From Phytopythium helicoides (lineage: Eukaryota > Oomycota > Peronosporomycetes > Pythiales > Pythiaceae), in assembly GCA_024867545.1 (NCBI GenBank), contig JANFNE010000035.1, positions 62,001 through 126,000 of the forward strand: DNA of 64,000 nt, given 5' to 3'. The stretch's first letter is position 1; every line of letters starts with the position of its first letter. The notes below the pieces were generated by a model. It did not search any database and was not told the DNA's origin. It worked only from the letters and a program-made list of their open reading frames with translations. The translations under genes were made by a program, and so were the position numbers. Below are positions 35,301 through 46,466 of this stretch, one piece after another.

Positions 35301-36115
35301 CCCAGTACATCAGAGATGTTGCAGCTCGCTTTAATCAAACCGACGCCAAGGACGTGTACAATCCTTGCGAACTGGGTCTCAAGCTTTCAACATCACAGTC
35401 GCCGACAACAGAGGAAGAGCGCCAAGTGATGCGGTTGAAGCCGTACCGTTCACTTATCGGGTGCCTGCTCTACATTACGACATGCACTAGACCGGATATC
35501 GCCTACGTGGTGACCCAACTCTCTCGTTTTCTCGAGAACCCGGGTCAGCAGCACTGGAAGGCGGCGATCCGAGTGCTACGCTATCTCAAGACGACATGCG
35601 AGACTGGTATCGTCTATCAAGGCCCAGCGGCTGGGATTACAGCCTACAGTGACGCTGATTGGGGAAGCAACCTCGATGATCGACGCTCAGTGTCTGGCGT
35701 CGTGGTCATCATGAATGGTGGGCCAGTTGTCTTCAAGTCCAAGTATCAGCGCACTGTGGCGCTAAGTTCGGCAGAAGCGGAGTACATGGCTCTGAGCCTT
35801 TGCACTCAGGAGGTGCTGTGGACACGGTCGCTACTCAAGGACATGGGTCATGAGGAAGTGGGAGCGACGAGCGTGTGGGTCGACAACCAAGGTGCGATTG
35901 CATTGGCGAGCAATGCTGGCTACCATGCTCGCACAAAGCACATCGATATTCGGCATCACTTCATTCGTGAGAACGTCGCGCAGAAGGTCATCGCAGTCAA
36001 CTACGTCGACACCAAGCATCAGTTGGCGGACCTGCTGACCAAGGCCCTTAGCACCAAGCGTGTCGAGTATCTTCGTGCGGGCAACGGTATCCTCGCAGCC
36101 TCGATGCTGCATTAG
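32360..36115 (+). CDS. Ty1/copia Gag-Pol polyprotein with internal RT deletion
   Basis: 1251 residues. In order: Gag (N-terminal GSDNYFHWEFNMRMTLARKG, UBN2-like); CCHC zinc knuckle CFGCGQSGHMKRDC near residue 236; aspartic protease WLIDSGASSHMT near 275; integrase with HHCC zinc region (HARMGHPSH, CGGCMKGK) and catalytic D, D, E in HTDLMGP, RSDNGTEF and GVAERMNRT; RT with KALYGLKQA and the YVDD box near residue 926; RNase H with YSDADW, SAEAEYMAL and WVDNQGAIAL. Between ELAAHDANGN and MVLKLNKALYGLKQ (residues about 863-884) the roughly 100 residues normally found there, including the block with the first catalytic aspartate, are absent although the frame stays open. RT from this copy is therefore expected to be inactive. 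Confidence 0.95.
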   Translation: MSPNPYPATPRPTTMKQPGDLLGSDNYFHWEFNMRMTLARKGLIAHVEVVKPEQEMTDEWRTADLKAFAIIAQGITLEHQTKIRGTVTAKQAWDTLREFYNRSTLHNRVALTRRLHEFKMEDGASMAAHLDRFDELVVSLQAVGEAVDDGRQLVVLLGSLPSEYDLLVSIIENTKGVSLIEVKEKLLKEHEKLQKHEVTERAFKARVQTHGSKRINGSGRRGRGTHSNNGGFKGKCFGCGQSGHMKRDCPNATTSGRDEVVFSAGASTFGSGWLIDSGASSHMTPNRTDLFEYQALSKPVDVTIADGKKLQVVGRGSARMVSATGLTIRMVDVLHIPDLDRRLLSIGKLTERGLSAEFGTDYCKIWHGMDLVAMAKRHGNTYTMDTEPEQARFVDYSAYNGEWELWHARMGHPSHDNYARTQKTTDGMPSIAQDSDTLCGGCMKGKQTVARFPAQSQTKTSRVLELVHTDLMGPMKTKSAGGAKYVLTFVDDYSRHVVVYFLKKKSEVATKFREFKALYENQWEERIKVIRSDNGTEFVNKTFDGICQASGIVHQRTVPYSPQQNGVAERMNRTLMEKARSMIHYKSVALRWWAEAVSTAGYLVNRTTNSAHPDVTPYELCFKVKPRLDHLRVFGSYGYAHVDDAKRTKLDAKSYMCMLLGYADGTKGYKVLDFDAGVVKVSRSVALDEREVNGIYDAAVTPVSGPITQILVEKDDVERSAPQPVVEDEQMVGETPVEEDVPMEETPQATPHLPPTPMSSDVVVFHPPVQRSGRAREEQRILPPLENTSHQQLLLDSIDDGDMDGSIVPRPKRPRMDDDEYALAAIVDAAATSVSADVPSSYEQAMTSGEKDQWKVATHNELAAHDANGNMVLKLNKALYGLKQASSAWNKTIHRVFMKNGFVSCGADKCIYVKRVGAEYVYVCLYVDDMIGAAKLRADIQAVKAELKREFKMKELGVAKFMLGMEIDYDRKRRVLCLRQTQYIRDVAARFNQTDAKDVYNPCELGLKLSTSQSPTTEEERQVMRLKPYRSLIGCLLYITTCTRPDIAYVVTQLSRFLENPGQQHWKAAIRVLRYLKTTCETGIVYQGPAAGITAYSDADWGSNLDDRRSVSGVVVIMNGGPVVFKSKYQRTVALSSAEAEYMALSLCTQEVLWTRSLLKDMGHEEVGATSVWVDNQGAIALASNAGYHARTKHIDIRHHFIRENVAQKVIAVNYVDTKHQLADLLTKALSTKRVEYLRAGNGILAASMLH

Positions 36116-36119
36116 CGTC

Positions 36120-36128
36120 GAGTGGGAG
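36120..36128 (+). other. Polypurine tract of the copia element
   Basis: GAGTGGGAG immediately precedes the 3' LTR, four bases after the polyprotein stop. Its position fits the primer for plus-strand synthesis; the tract is short and contains one T. Confidence 0.6.
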
Positions 36129-36505
36129 TGTTGAAGTGCGCCGCTCATGCATCAACTGGTTAGGCGTTGGCGCGTGCTCACAGCGAGTCGGTTGCTGCGG
36201 CACGCGTGCCTGGCGTGGTGCCTACAACCTGATTGGGCGGATGGCACGCTCCTGAAATATGATTGGGCGGATCCGCCCACGGTACTTGTGATGCTTGATC
36301 CTGATTGGCTAATTTGGTGAAGTGCAACTAGGTCAAGTTGGTGAAGTTTGGGCCGAATGGGCTCACAACGGATCTATGCGCAATGCAAATATTGCGACTC
36401 GGATAGTTTGTCTTAGTGTTCTAGCATCAGGAGATCAAGGGCTATCAGTCGTATAAAACCAAATTCAATCTACATTTCACTTCGGGTTTCACCACCTAGC
36501 CAACA
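36129..36505 (+). repeat. 3' LTR of the copia element
   Basis: 377 bp, no difference seen from the 5' LTR. It is followed by the CGACC target duplication and the rest of the interrupted hexamer tract. Confidence 0.96.
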
Positions 36506-37683
36506 CGACCTCCAGCTCAAGCTCAAGCTTAAGCTCAAGCTACAAGCTCTAGCTCGAGCCGAGACGCAGCGCCCGCGCTTCCGCTGCTCGTCGCCTCTCT
36601 TGGCGGCACAGCGGTGGTCGCGCCGGGCCGCGCTGCGTTGTCGCTCTCGCTGTTGCTGTCGCTTGGTGTTGTTGTTGTTTCTGGTGATGGGATCCTTCGC
36701 GCGTTGAAGTGGAGGTTGGCGGTCGTGTAGAAGCTGCTGATTGAATCTGTGACGTCTAAGCTGGCGATCAGTGCTACCAAGTCGAAGCTACCTCTCATCC
36801 CGACCAAGTCGAAGCTGCCAGTCGATCTGTTCAAGTCCAAGGTGCCAGACGAGCCCAAAGGACACCCCTCCAAGTCCAATCCTGCTGATAAGCACAAGCT
36901 CAACCTGCCGCCCACACCTCGCTGGTAGCTGCGGTGGCCAACGCGCTGGCTCGACCTCGACCTCGACCTCGATCTCGACCTCCAGCTCAAGCTCAAGCTC
37001 AAGCTCAAGCTACAAGCTCTAGCTCGAGCCGAGACGCAGCGCCCGCGCTTCCGCTGCTCGTCGCCTCTCCTGGCGGCACAGCGGTGGTCGCGCCGGGCCG
37101 CGCTGCGTTGTCGCTCTCGCTGTTGCTGTCGCTTGGTGTTGTTGTTGTTTCTGGTGATGGGATCCTTCGCGCGTTGAAGTGGAGGTTGGCGGTCGTGTAG
37201 AAGCTGCTGATTGAATCTGTGACGTCTAAGCTGGCGATCAGTGCTACCAAGTCGAAGCTACCTCTCATCCCGACCAAGTCGAAGCTGCCGGTCGATCTGT
37301 TCAAGTCCAAGGTGCCAGACGAGCCCAAAGGACACCCCTCCAAGTCCAATCCTGCTGATAAGCACAAGCTCAACCTGCCGCCCACACCTCGCTGGTAGCT
37401 GCGGTGGCCAACGCGCTGGCTCGACCTCGACCTCGACCTCGACCTCGACCTCGACCTCCAGCTCAAGCTCAAGCTCAAGCTCAAGCTACAAGCTCTAGCT
37501 CGAGCCGAGACGGAGCGTCCGCGCTTCCGCTGCTCGTCGCCTCTCTTGGCGGCACAGCGGTGGTCGCGCCGGACCGCGCTGCGTTGTCGCTCTCGCCGTT
37601 GCTGTCGCTTGGTGTTGTTGTTGTTTCTGGTGATGGGGTCCGTCGTGGCTTGAAGAGGAGGTTGGAGGTCGTGTCGTATCTGG
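36506..37683. repeat. Rest of hexamer tract, then two B-C modules and a final B
   Basis: Continuation of the tract split by copia (CAGCTC and AAGCTC hexamers, one altered to AAGCTT), then B (about 36546), C (36686), tract, B (37016), C (37156), tract, B (37496), leading into array 4. The B-C period is about 470-480 bp. Confidence 0.92.
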
Positions 37684-38927
37684 CGGCGACGGCGACGGCG
37701 ATGGCCACGGCCCACGCACGTGAGCGAGGTCGTTGGTGGCCGAGCTCTCGCGCGCGGGTCGACAGTACGAGACCTCCTCAAGCGACGCCAAGCCAAGAGA
37801 AGGCGAATCGAGACGGCGACGGCGATGGCCACGGCCCACGCACGTGAGCGAGGTCGTTGGTGGCCGAGCTCTCGCGCGCGGGTCGACAGTACGAGACCTC
37901 TTCAAGCGACGCCAAGCCAAGAGAAGGCGAATCGAGACGGCGACGGCGATGGCCACGGCCCACGCACGTGAGCGAGGTCGTTGGTGGCCGAGCTCTCGCG
38001 CGCGGGTCGACAGTACGAGACCTCTTCAAGCGACGCCAAGCCAAGGCAAGGCGAATCGAGACGGCCACGGCGATGGCCACGGCCCACGCACGTGAGCGAG
38101 GTCGTTGGTGGCCGAGCTCTCGCGCGCGGGTCGACAGTACGAGACCTCTTCAAGCGACGCCAAGCCAAGAGAAGGCGAATCGAGACGGCGACGGCGATGG
38201 CCACGGCCCACGCACGTGAGCGAGGTCGTTGGTGGCCGAGCTCTCGCGCGCGGGTCGACAGTACGAGACCTCTTCAAGCGACGCCAAGCCAAGAGAAGGC
38301 GAATCGAGACGGCGACGGCGATGGCCACGGCCCACGCACGTGAGCGAGGTCGTTGGTGGCCGAGCTCTCGCGCGCGGGTCGACAGTACGAGACCTCCTCG
38401 AGCGACGCGAAGCCAAAGCAAGGCGAATCCAGACGGCGACGGCGATGGCCACGGCCCACGCACGTGAGCGAGGTCGTTGGTGGCCGAGCTCTCGCGCGCG
38501 GGTCGACAGTACGAGACCTCTTCAAGCGACGCCAAGCCAAGAGAAGGCGAATCGAGACGGCGACGGCGATGGCCACGGCCCACGCACGTGAGCGAGGTCG
38601 TTGGTGGCCGAGCTCTCGCGCGCGGGTCGACAGTACGAGACCTCTTCAAGCGACGCCAAGCCAAGGCAAGGCGAATCGAGACGGCCACGGCGATGGCCAC
38701 GGCCCACGCACGTGAGCGAGGTCGTTGGTGGCCGAGCTCTCGCGCGCGGGTCGACAGTACGAGACCTCTTGAAGCGACGCCAAGCCAAGAGAAGGCGAAT
38801 CGAGACGGCGACGGCGATGGCCACGGCCCACGCACGTGAGCGAGGTCGTTGGTGGCCGAGCTCTCGCGCGCGGGTCGACAGTACGAGACCTCCTCAAGCG
38901 ACGCCAAGCCAAGAGAAGGCGAATCCA

Positions 38928-38959
<32 letters not shown>

Positions 38960-40687
38960 TGGCGATGGCCACGGCCCACGCACGTGAGCGAGGTCGTTGG
39001 TGGCCGAGCTCTCGCGCGCGGGTCGACAGTACGAGACCTCTTCAAGCGACGCCAAGCCAAGAGAAGGCGAATCGAGACGGCGACGGCGATGGCCACGGCC
39101 CACGCACGTGAGCGAGGTCGTTGGTGGCCGAGCTCTCGCGCGCGGGTCGACAGTACGAGACCTCTTCAAGCGACGCCAAGCCAAGAGAAGGCGAATCGAG
39201 ACGGCGACGGCGATGGCCACGGCCCACGCACGTGAGCGAGGTCGTTGGTGGCCGAGCTCTCGCGCGCGGGTCGACAGTACGAGACCTCTTCAAGCGACGC
39301 CAAGCCAAGAGAAGGCGAATCGAGACGGCGACGGCGATGGCCACGGCCCACGCACGTGAGCGAGGTCGTTGGTGGCCGAGCTCTCGCGCGCGGGTCGACA
39401 GTACGAGACCTCCTCAAGCGACGCCAAGCCAAGAGAAGCCGAATCGAGACGGCGACGGCGATGGCCATGGCCCACGCACGTGAGCGAGGTCGTTGGTGGC
39501 CGAGCTCTCGCGCGCGGGTCGACAGTACGAGACCTCCTCAAGCGACGCCAAGCCAAGAGAAGGCGAATCGAGACGGCGACGGCGATGGCCACGGCCCACG
39601 CACGTGAGCGAGGTCGTTGGTGGCCGAGCTCTCGCGCGCGGGTCGACAGTACGAGACCTCCTCAAGCGACGCCAAGCCAAGAGAAGCCGAATCGAGACGG
39701 CGACGGCGATGGCCATGGCCCACGCACGTGAGCGAGGTCGTTGGTGGCCGAGCTCTCGCGCGCGGGTCGACAGTACGAGACCTCTTCAAGCGACGCCAAG
39801 CCAAGAGAAGGCGAATCGAGACGGCGACGGCGATGGCCACGGCCCACGCACGTGAGCGAGGTCGTTGGTGGCCGAGCTCTCGCGCGCGGGTCGACAGTAC
39901 GAGACCTCCTCAAGCGACGCGAAGCCAAGAGAAGGCGAATCGAGACGGCGACGGCGATGGCCACGGCCCACGCACGTGAGCGAGGTCGTTGGTGGCCGAG
40001 CTCTCGCGCGCGGGTCGACAGTACGAGACCTCTTCAAGCGACGCCAAGCCAAGAGAAGGCGAATCGAGACGGCGACGGCGATGGCCACGGCCCACGCACG
40101 TGAGCGAGGTCGTTGGTGGCCGAGCTCTCGCGCGCGGGTCGACAGTACGAGACCTCCTCAAGCGACGCCAAGCCAAGAGAAGGCGAATCGAGACGGCGAC
40201 GGCGATGGCCATGGCCCACGCACGTGAGCGAGGTCGTTGGTGGCCGAGCTCTCGCGCGCGGGTCGACAGTACGAGACCTCTTCAAGCGACGCCAAGCCAA
40301 GAGAAGGCGAATCGAGACGGCGACGGCGATGGCCACGGCCCACGCACGTGAGCGAGGTCGTTGGTGGCCGAGCTCTCGCGCGCGGGTCGACAGTACGAGA
40401 CCTCCTCAAGCGACGCCAAGCCAAGAGAAGGCGAATCGAGACGGCGACGGCGATGGCCACGGCCCACGCACGTGAGCGAGGTCGTTGGTGGCCGAGCTCT
40501 CGCGCGCGGGTCGACAGTACGAGACCTCTTCAAGCGACGCCAAGCCAAGAGAAGGCGAATCGAGACGGCGACGGCGATGGCCACGGCCCACGCACGTGAG
40601 CGAGGTCGTTGGTGGCCGAGCTCTCGCGCGCGGGTCGACAGTACGAGACCTCCTCAAGCGACGCCAAGCCAAGAGAAGGCGAATCCA

Positions 40688-40719
<32 letters not shown>

Positions 40720-40759
40720 TGGCCACGGCGGTGGCCACGGCCCACGCACGTGAGCGAGG
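37684..40759. repeat. Satellite array 4: 24 copies of the 124-bp unit
   Basis: Spacing is 124 bp except one 148-bp unit near 38900 with four extra GGCGAC-type hexamers. Variants private to this array or shared with array 3 include GGCCATGGCC in place of GGCCACGGCC and AGACGGCCACGG. A CTCTTGAAG unit appears near 38765. Confidence 0.96.
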
Positions 40760-42057
40760 TGAAGTGGTAGCTGCTGATTGATCCTACCAGTCGATCCGAC
40801 CAAGTCGAAGCTACCTCTCGTCCCGACCAAGTCCAAGCTGCCGACCGATCCAACCAAGTCGAAGCTGCTGGTCGTTCTGATCAAGCGCAAGCCGCCGATC
40901 AATCCAACCATGTCGAAGCTGCCGGTCGATCGGATGAAGTCGAAGCGGCCAGACGAGCCCAAAGGACACCCCTCCAAGTCCAATCCTGCTGACAAACTCG
41001 CTCGTCACCGCTCTTGGCAGAACAGCGACGGTCGCGCCAACTCAACACAGCAGTTTTCACGAGAGACGCACAAGTCACACATGCCACGCTATGCCAACGC
41101 CACGACGGAAGACGGAGAATGGAAGACTGAGGACGGAAATGGTGCTCCCGAGAACGCTGCATACCCGACGTGGTGTGGAGGACACGGTATACACCGTATG
41201 TTGCGAGTTGCGAGTTGCGAGCTCGGAGGCGTCAACTGCAGTGGAGCAGCTCACTACAGTAGAGGTGGAATTGTGTTTTGTTGTGACTGGACTCGGTCAG
41301 TACACACCCGCCCACAGCATGAAGTCGGCGTGGTGACGTGCGCCAAGCAGCCCCGAACGTGATGCTTTCATCAAACTACTGCATCCTGACACGCGAAGAT
41401 TTCCATCGATTCGTGTAGTGGTCGTCCCTCTACCGCGATGGAGTACGCGACCTGGTGCACGAGACTGATCCAAGCAAGAACAGCTCCCCCTTTCACGGTC
41501 AACAAACAGAGTGCCGAAGGAGAGCTCGGACGGAGTCGAGCTCGAGACCCACCCCACGCTTTACCCACCCACGTGGATGCAGTCCAGAGTGTGCAGGTGC
41601 GTGGGGTTGCGTTGCGGCGATGGATTGGCGGGTAGCTGGACTCCACATAACGGATTCGGATGGATTGGCGGATCGGTGGATCGGTGGATCGGTGGATCGG
41701 TGGCTTGACCAAAATGCTTCAACTTGTCAACTTGGATGGACGTATAGTGTACGCCTCCGATGTCGTGGTGTTGGATACAGTATGGCGAAAAAGATACAAG
41801 GACACACAGCCGGATACCATCCGTATCCAACCGTGCACTATACACCTCCTTCTTCCCACTTTTCAAAAACGCCGGCCACGACGCAGGAGATGGTCGCCGA
41901 CCGTCAGCGACTCGAGGCGCGGGCATGGGCGTGATGGAGAGGCGCAGGGTGTAAAGCGAGAGTGTTGGCGGGTGAGGAAGTGTCGGCTGGCAGACCTCTG
42001 AGGCGCAGGAGCAGGCTGCGGAGCTCACACTCGCTGCGGTGGCCCACGCGCTGGCTC
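40760..42057. repeat. Satellite-domain element A, copy 5 (1298 bp)
   Basis: Full length. It shares CAGTCGATCC with copy 3, GGCGGATC with copy 4 and ACGCCGG with copies 2 and 3, a mosaic of the variants in the others. Confidence 0.93.
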
Positions 42058-43264
42058 GACCTCGACCTCGACCTCGACCTCGACCTCCAGCTCAAGCTCA
42101 AGCTCAAGCTCAAGCTACAAGCTCTAGCTCGAGCCGAGACGCAGCGCCCGCGCTTCCGCTGCTCGTCGCCTCTCTTGGCGGCACAGCGGTGGTCGCGCCG
42201 GACCGCGCTGCGTTGTCGCTCTCGCTGTTGCTGTCGCTTGGTGTTGTTGTTGTTTCTGGTGATGGGATCCTTCGCGCGTTGAAGTGGAGGTTGGCGGTCG
42301 TGTAGAAGCTGCTGATTGAATCTGTGACGTCTAAGCTGGCGATCAGTGCTACCAAGTCGAAGCTACCTCTCATCCCGACCAAGTCGAAGCTGCCGGTCGA
42401 TCTGTTCAAGTCCAAGGTGCCAGACGAGCCCAAAGGACACCCCTCCAAGTCCAATCCTGCTGATAAGCACAAGCTCAACCTGCCGCCCACACCTCGCTGG
42501 TAGCTGCGGTGGCCAACGCGCTGGCTCGACCTCGACCTCGACCTCGACCTCGACCTCCAGCTCAAGCTCAAGCTCAAGCTCAAGCTACAAGCTCTAGCTC
42601 GAGCCGAGACGCAGCGCCCGCGCTTCCGCTGCTCGTCGCCTCTCTTGGCGGCACAGCGGTGGTCGCGCCGGACCGCGCTGCGTTGTCGCTCTCGCTGTTG
42701 CTGTCGCTTGGTGTTGTTGTTGTTTCTGGTGATGGGATCCTTCGCGCGTTGAAGTGGAGGTTGGCGGTCGTGTAGAAGCTGCTGATTGAATCTGTGACGT
42801 CTAAGCTGGCGATCAGTGCTACCAAGTCGAAGCTACCTCTCATCCCGACCAAGTCGAAGCTGCCGGTCGATCTGTTCAAGTCCAAGGTGCCAGACGAGCC
42901 CAAAGGACACCCCTCCAAGTCCAATCCTGCTGATAAGCACAAGCTCAACCTGCCGCCCACACCTCGCTGGTAGCTGCGGTGGCCCACGCGCTGGCTCGAC
43001 CTCGACCTCGACCTCGACCTCGACCTCGACCTCCAGCTCAAGCTCAAGCTCAAGCTCAAGCTCAAGCTACAAGCTCTAGCTCGAGCCGAGACGGAGCGTC
43101 CGCGCTTCCGCTGCTCGTCGCCTCTCTTGGCGGCACAGCGGTGGTCGCGCCGGACCGCGCTGCGTTGTCGCTCTCGCCGTTGCTGTCGCTTGGTGTTGTT
43201 GTTGTTTCTGGTGATGGGGTCCGTCGTGGCTTGAAGAGGAGGTTGGAGGTCGTGTCGTATCTGG
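42058..43264. repeat. Hexamer tracts with two B-C modules and a final B
   Basis: Same order as the block right of the copia element: tract, B, C, tract, B, C, tract, B, then array. C modules start near 42262 and 42737. Confidence 0.92.
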
Positions 43265-45691
43265 CGGCGACGGCGACGGCGATGGCCACGGCCCACGCAC
43301 GTGAGCGAGGTCGTTGGTGGCCGAGCTCTCGCGCGCGGGTCGACAGTACGAGACCTCCTCAAGCGACGCCAAGCCAAGAGAAGGCGAATCGAGACGGCGA
43401 CGGCGATGGCCACGGCCCACGCACGTGAGCGAGGTCGTTGGTGGCCGAGCTCTCGCGCGCGGGTCGACAGTACGAGACCTCTTCAAGCGACGCCAAGCCA
43501 AGAGAAGGCGAATCGAGACGGCGACGGCGATGGCCACGGCCCACGCACGTGAGCGAGGTCGTTGGTGGCCGAGCTCTCGCGCGCGGGTCGACAGTACGAG
43601 ACCTCCTCAAGCGACGCCAAGCCAAGAGAAGGCGAATCGAGACGGCGACGGCGATGGCCACGGCCCACGCACGTGAGCGAGGTCGTTGGTGGCCGAGCTC
43701 TCGCGCGCGGGTCGACAGTACGAGACCTCTTCAAGCGACGCCAAGCCAAGGCAAGGCGAATCGAGACGGCGACGGCGATGGCCACGGCCCACGCACGTGA
43801 GCGAGGTCGTTGGTGGCCGAGCTCTCGCGCGCGGGTCGACAGTACGAGACCTCTTCAAGCGACGTCAAGCCAAGAGAAGGCGAATCGAGACGGCGACGGC
43901 GATGGCCACGGCCCACGCACGTGAGCGAGGTCGTTGGTGGCCGAGCTCTCGCGCGCGGGTCGACAGTACGAGACCTCTTGAAGCGACGCCAAGCCAAGAG
44001 AAGGCGAATCGAGACGGCGACGGCGATGGCCACGGCCCACGCACGTGAGCGAGGTCGTTGGTGGCCGAGCTCTCGCGCGCGGGTCGACAGTACGAGACCT
44101 CTTCAAGCGACGCCAAGCCAAGAGAAGGCGAATCGAGACGGCGACGGCGATGGCCACGGCCCACGCACGTGAGCGAGGTCGTTGGTGGCCGAGCTCTCGC
44201 GCGCGGGTCGACAGTACGAGACCTCTTGAAGCGACGCCAAGCCAAGAGAAGGCGAATCGAGACGGCGACGGCGATGGCCACGGCCCACGCACGTGAGCGA
44301 GGTCGTTGGTGGCCGAGCTCTCGCGCGCGGGTCGACAGTACGAGACCTCTTCAAGCGACGCCAAGCCAAGAGAAGGCGAATCGAGACGGCGACGGCGATG
44401 GCCACGGCCCACGCACGTGAGCGAGGTCGTTGGTGGCCGAGCTCTCGCGCGCGGGTCGACAGTACGAGACCTCTTCAAGCGACGCCAAGCCAAGAGAAGG
44501 CGAATCGAGACGGCGACGGCGATGGCCACGGCCCACGCACGTGAGCGAGGTCGTTGGTGGCCGAGCTCTCGCGCGCGGGTCGACAGTACGAGACCTCTTC
44601 AAGCGACGCCAAGCCAAGAGAAGGCGAATCGAGACGGCGACGGCGATGGCCACGGCCCACGCACGTGAGCGAGGTCGTTGGTGGCCGAGCTCTCGCGCGC
44701 GGGTCGACAGTACGAGACCTCTTCAAGCGACGCCAAGCCAAGAGAAGGCGAATCGAGACGGCGACGGCGATGGCCACGGCCCACGCACGTGAGCGAGGTC
44801 GTTGGTGGCCGAGCTCTCGCGCGCGGGTCGACAGTACGAGACCTCTTCAAGCGACGCCAAGCCAAGAGAAGGCGAATCGAGACGGCGACGGCGATGGCCA
44901 CGGCCCACGCACGTGAGCGAGGTCGTTGGTGGCCGAGCTCTCGCGCGCGGGTCGACAGTACGAGACCTCCTCAAGCGACGCGAAGCCAAGAGAAGGCGAA
45001 TCGAGACGGCGACGGCGATGGCCACGGCCCACGCACGTGAGCGAGGTCGTTGGTGGCCGAGCTCTCGCGCGCGGGTCGACAGTACGAGACCTCTTCAAGC
45101 GACGCCAAGCCAAGAGAAGGCGAATCGAGACGGCGACGGCGATGGCCACGGCCCACGCACGTGAGCGAGGTCGTTGGTGGCCGAGCTCTCGCGCGCGGGT
45201 CGACAGTACGAGACCTCTTCAAGCGACGCCAAGCCAAGAGAAGGCGAATCGAGACGGCGACGGCGATGGCCACGGCCCACGCACGTGAGCGAGGTCGTTG
45301 GTGGCCGAGCTCTCGCGCGCGGGTCGACAGTACGAGACCTCTTCAAGCGACGCCAAGCCAAGAGAAGGCGAATCGAGACGGCGACGGCGATGGCCACGGC
45401 CCACGCACGTGAGCGAGGTCGTTGGTGGCCGAGCTCTCGCGCGCGGGTCGACAGTACGAGACCTCCTCAAGCGACGCGAAGCCAAGAGAAGGCGAATCGA
45501 GACGGCGACGGCGATGGCCACGGCCCACGCACGTGAGCGAGGTCGTTGGTGGCCGAGCTCTCGCGCGCGGGTCGACAGTACGAGACCTCTTCAAGCGACG
45601 CCAAGCCAAGAGAAGGCGAATCGAGACGGCGACGGCGATGGCCACGGCCCACGCACGTGAGCGAGGTCGTTGGTGGCCGAGCTCTCGCGCG
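43265..45691. repeat. Satellite array 5: 20 copies of the 124-bp unit
   Basis: Nineteen exact 124-bp intervals between landmarks from 43313 to 45669. CTCTTGAAG units appear near 43976 and 44223. The array breaks off inside the GCGCGC run of the last unit, where unrelated sequence (GGGATAAACATGAC) begins. This is the right border of the satellite domain. Confidence 0.96.
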
Positions 45692-46466
45692 GGGATAAAC
45701 ATGACATGGGACGTTCTGCACAGTGTCTGGCATCGACAGTACACGACTGAGAAGTGAGACTAGTACTGGTGGCCCCCTGGGGCGGTCACTCGTCTGATCA
45801 AAGGTGCATACGGCTGAGCGCTTGTGCGTGAATTGACGAATCTGGATGCAGGACTACTTGTTCGAATGAACCAAGTGTGACGTAGCTGAACTGTTCATGA
45901 GGTAGAAGTGTCTGCATTTCTGCCGGTCTGGAAGGCGAATTGGCAATGTTCCGTGTTGAGTTTTGCTTGAACTGCGTGGTATGCACGCTGAGGCCGAGTT
46001 GGTCCGAGTCGGCGTCGGCGTCGGTGTCTTTCGCTGCCACGCCATAGAATGGAGTACCTTCGGGTGTGATTCAGTAATGGCATGTGCAGCGTCTCGGAGC
46101 CCTGGCGGTGGCGCTATGGGATCAACAGGAACCGTTCAGGAAGATCCACGGTACGCATGCGCAGACATCAGCGTCCACACTGCATCCTGAAGTTACTTGA
46201 AGCGCACCATCCCCAGGCCGTCCCCAGATCGTCCACGGAACAGTACCACTCCAACTGCCGATCGACTTCAAGGCGCCCCAGCCCAACGTATTGCTGCGCG
46301 CACAGTCAGTTCGTGGCCGCAGCGACTCGAGCTCTCGATTCATTTCAGCCGTCGTCGCTTCTCCCCAGTCAGATCGATGGTGAGCTCCGTGTGGCTGGCT
46401 GGTCGTCGCTCGCAGAGCTGTCGCCTCTAACGCGAGTCGGTTGCGGGTTGTTGCTGATGCCGATGG
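45692..46466. other. Spacer right of the satellite domain
   Basis: No supported gene or RNA. It holds the presumed promoter of the gene at 46467. Confidence 0.4.

Larger units (their letters stand above)
31979..36505 (+). mobile_element. Ty1/copia LTR retrotransposon, recently inserted, reverse transcriptase deleted in part
   Basis: A 4527-bp element bounded by 377-bp LTRs (31979-32355 and 36129-36505) that read identical throughout by eye. The LTRs begin TGTTG and end CAACA, and CGACC flanks both sides as a 5-bp duplication. One open frame encodes Gag, protease, integrase, reverse transcriptase and RNase H in the Ty1/copia order (integrase before RT). It sits in a GACCTC tract of the satellite; the uninterrupted tracts elsewhere in the domain show the empty-site structure. 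Identical LTRs imply very recent insertion. A block of the RT is missing (see the CDS), so this copy probably moved with enzyme supplied by another. Confidence 0.97.

Noticed and set aside
9312..45691. Ribosomal DNA intergenic spacer
   Set aside because: Such spacers often have repeats of this size, but no rRNA gene is present and the flanks are ordinary protein genes.
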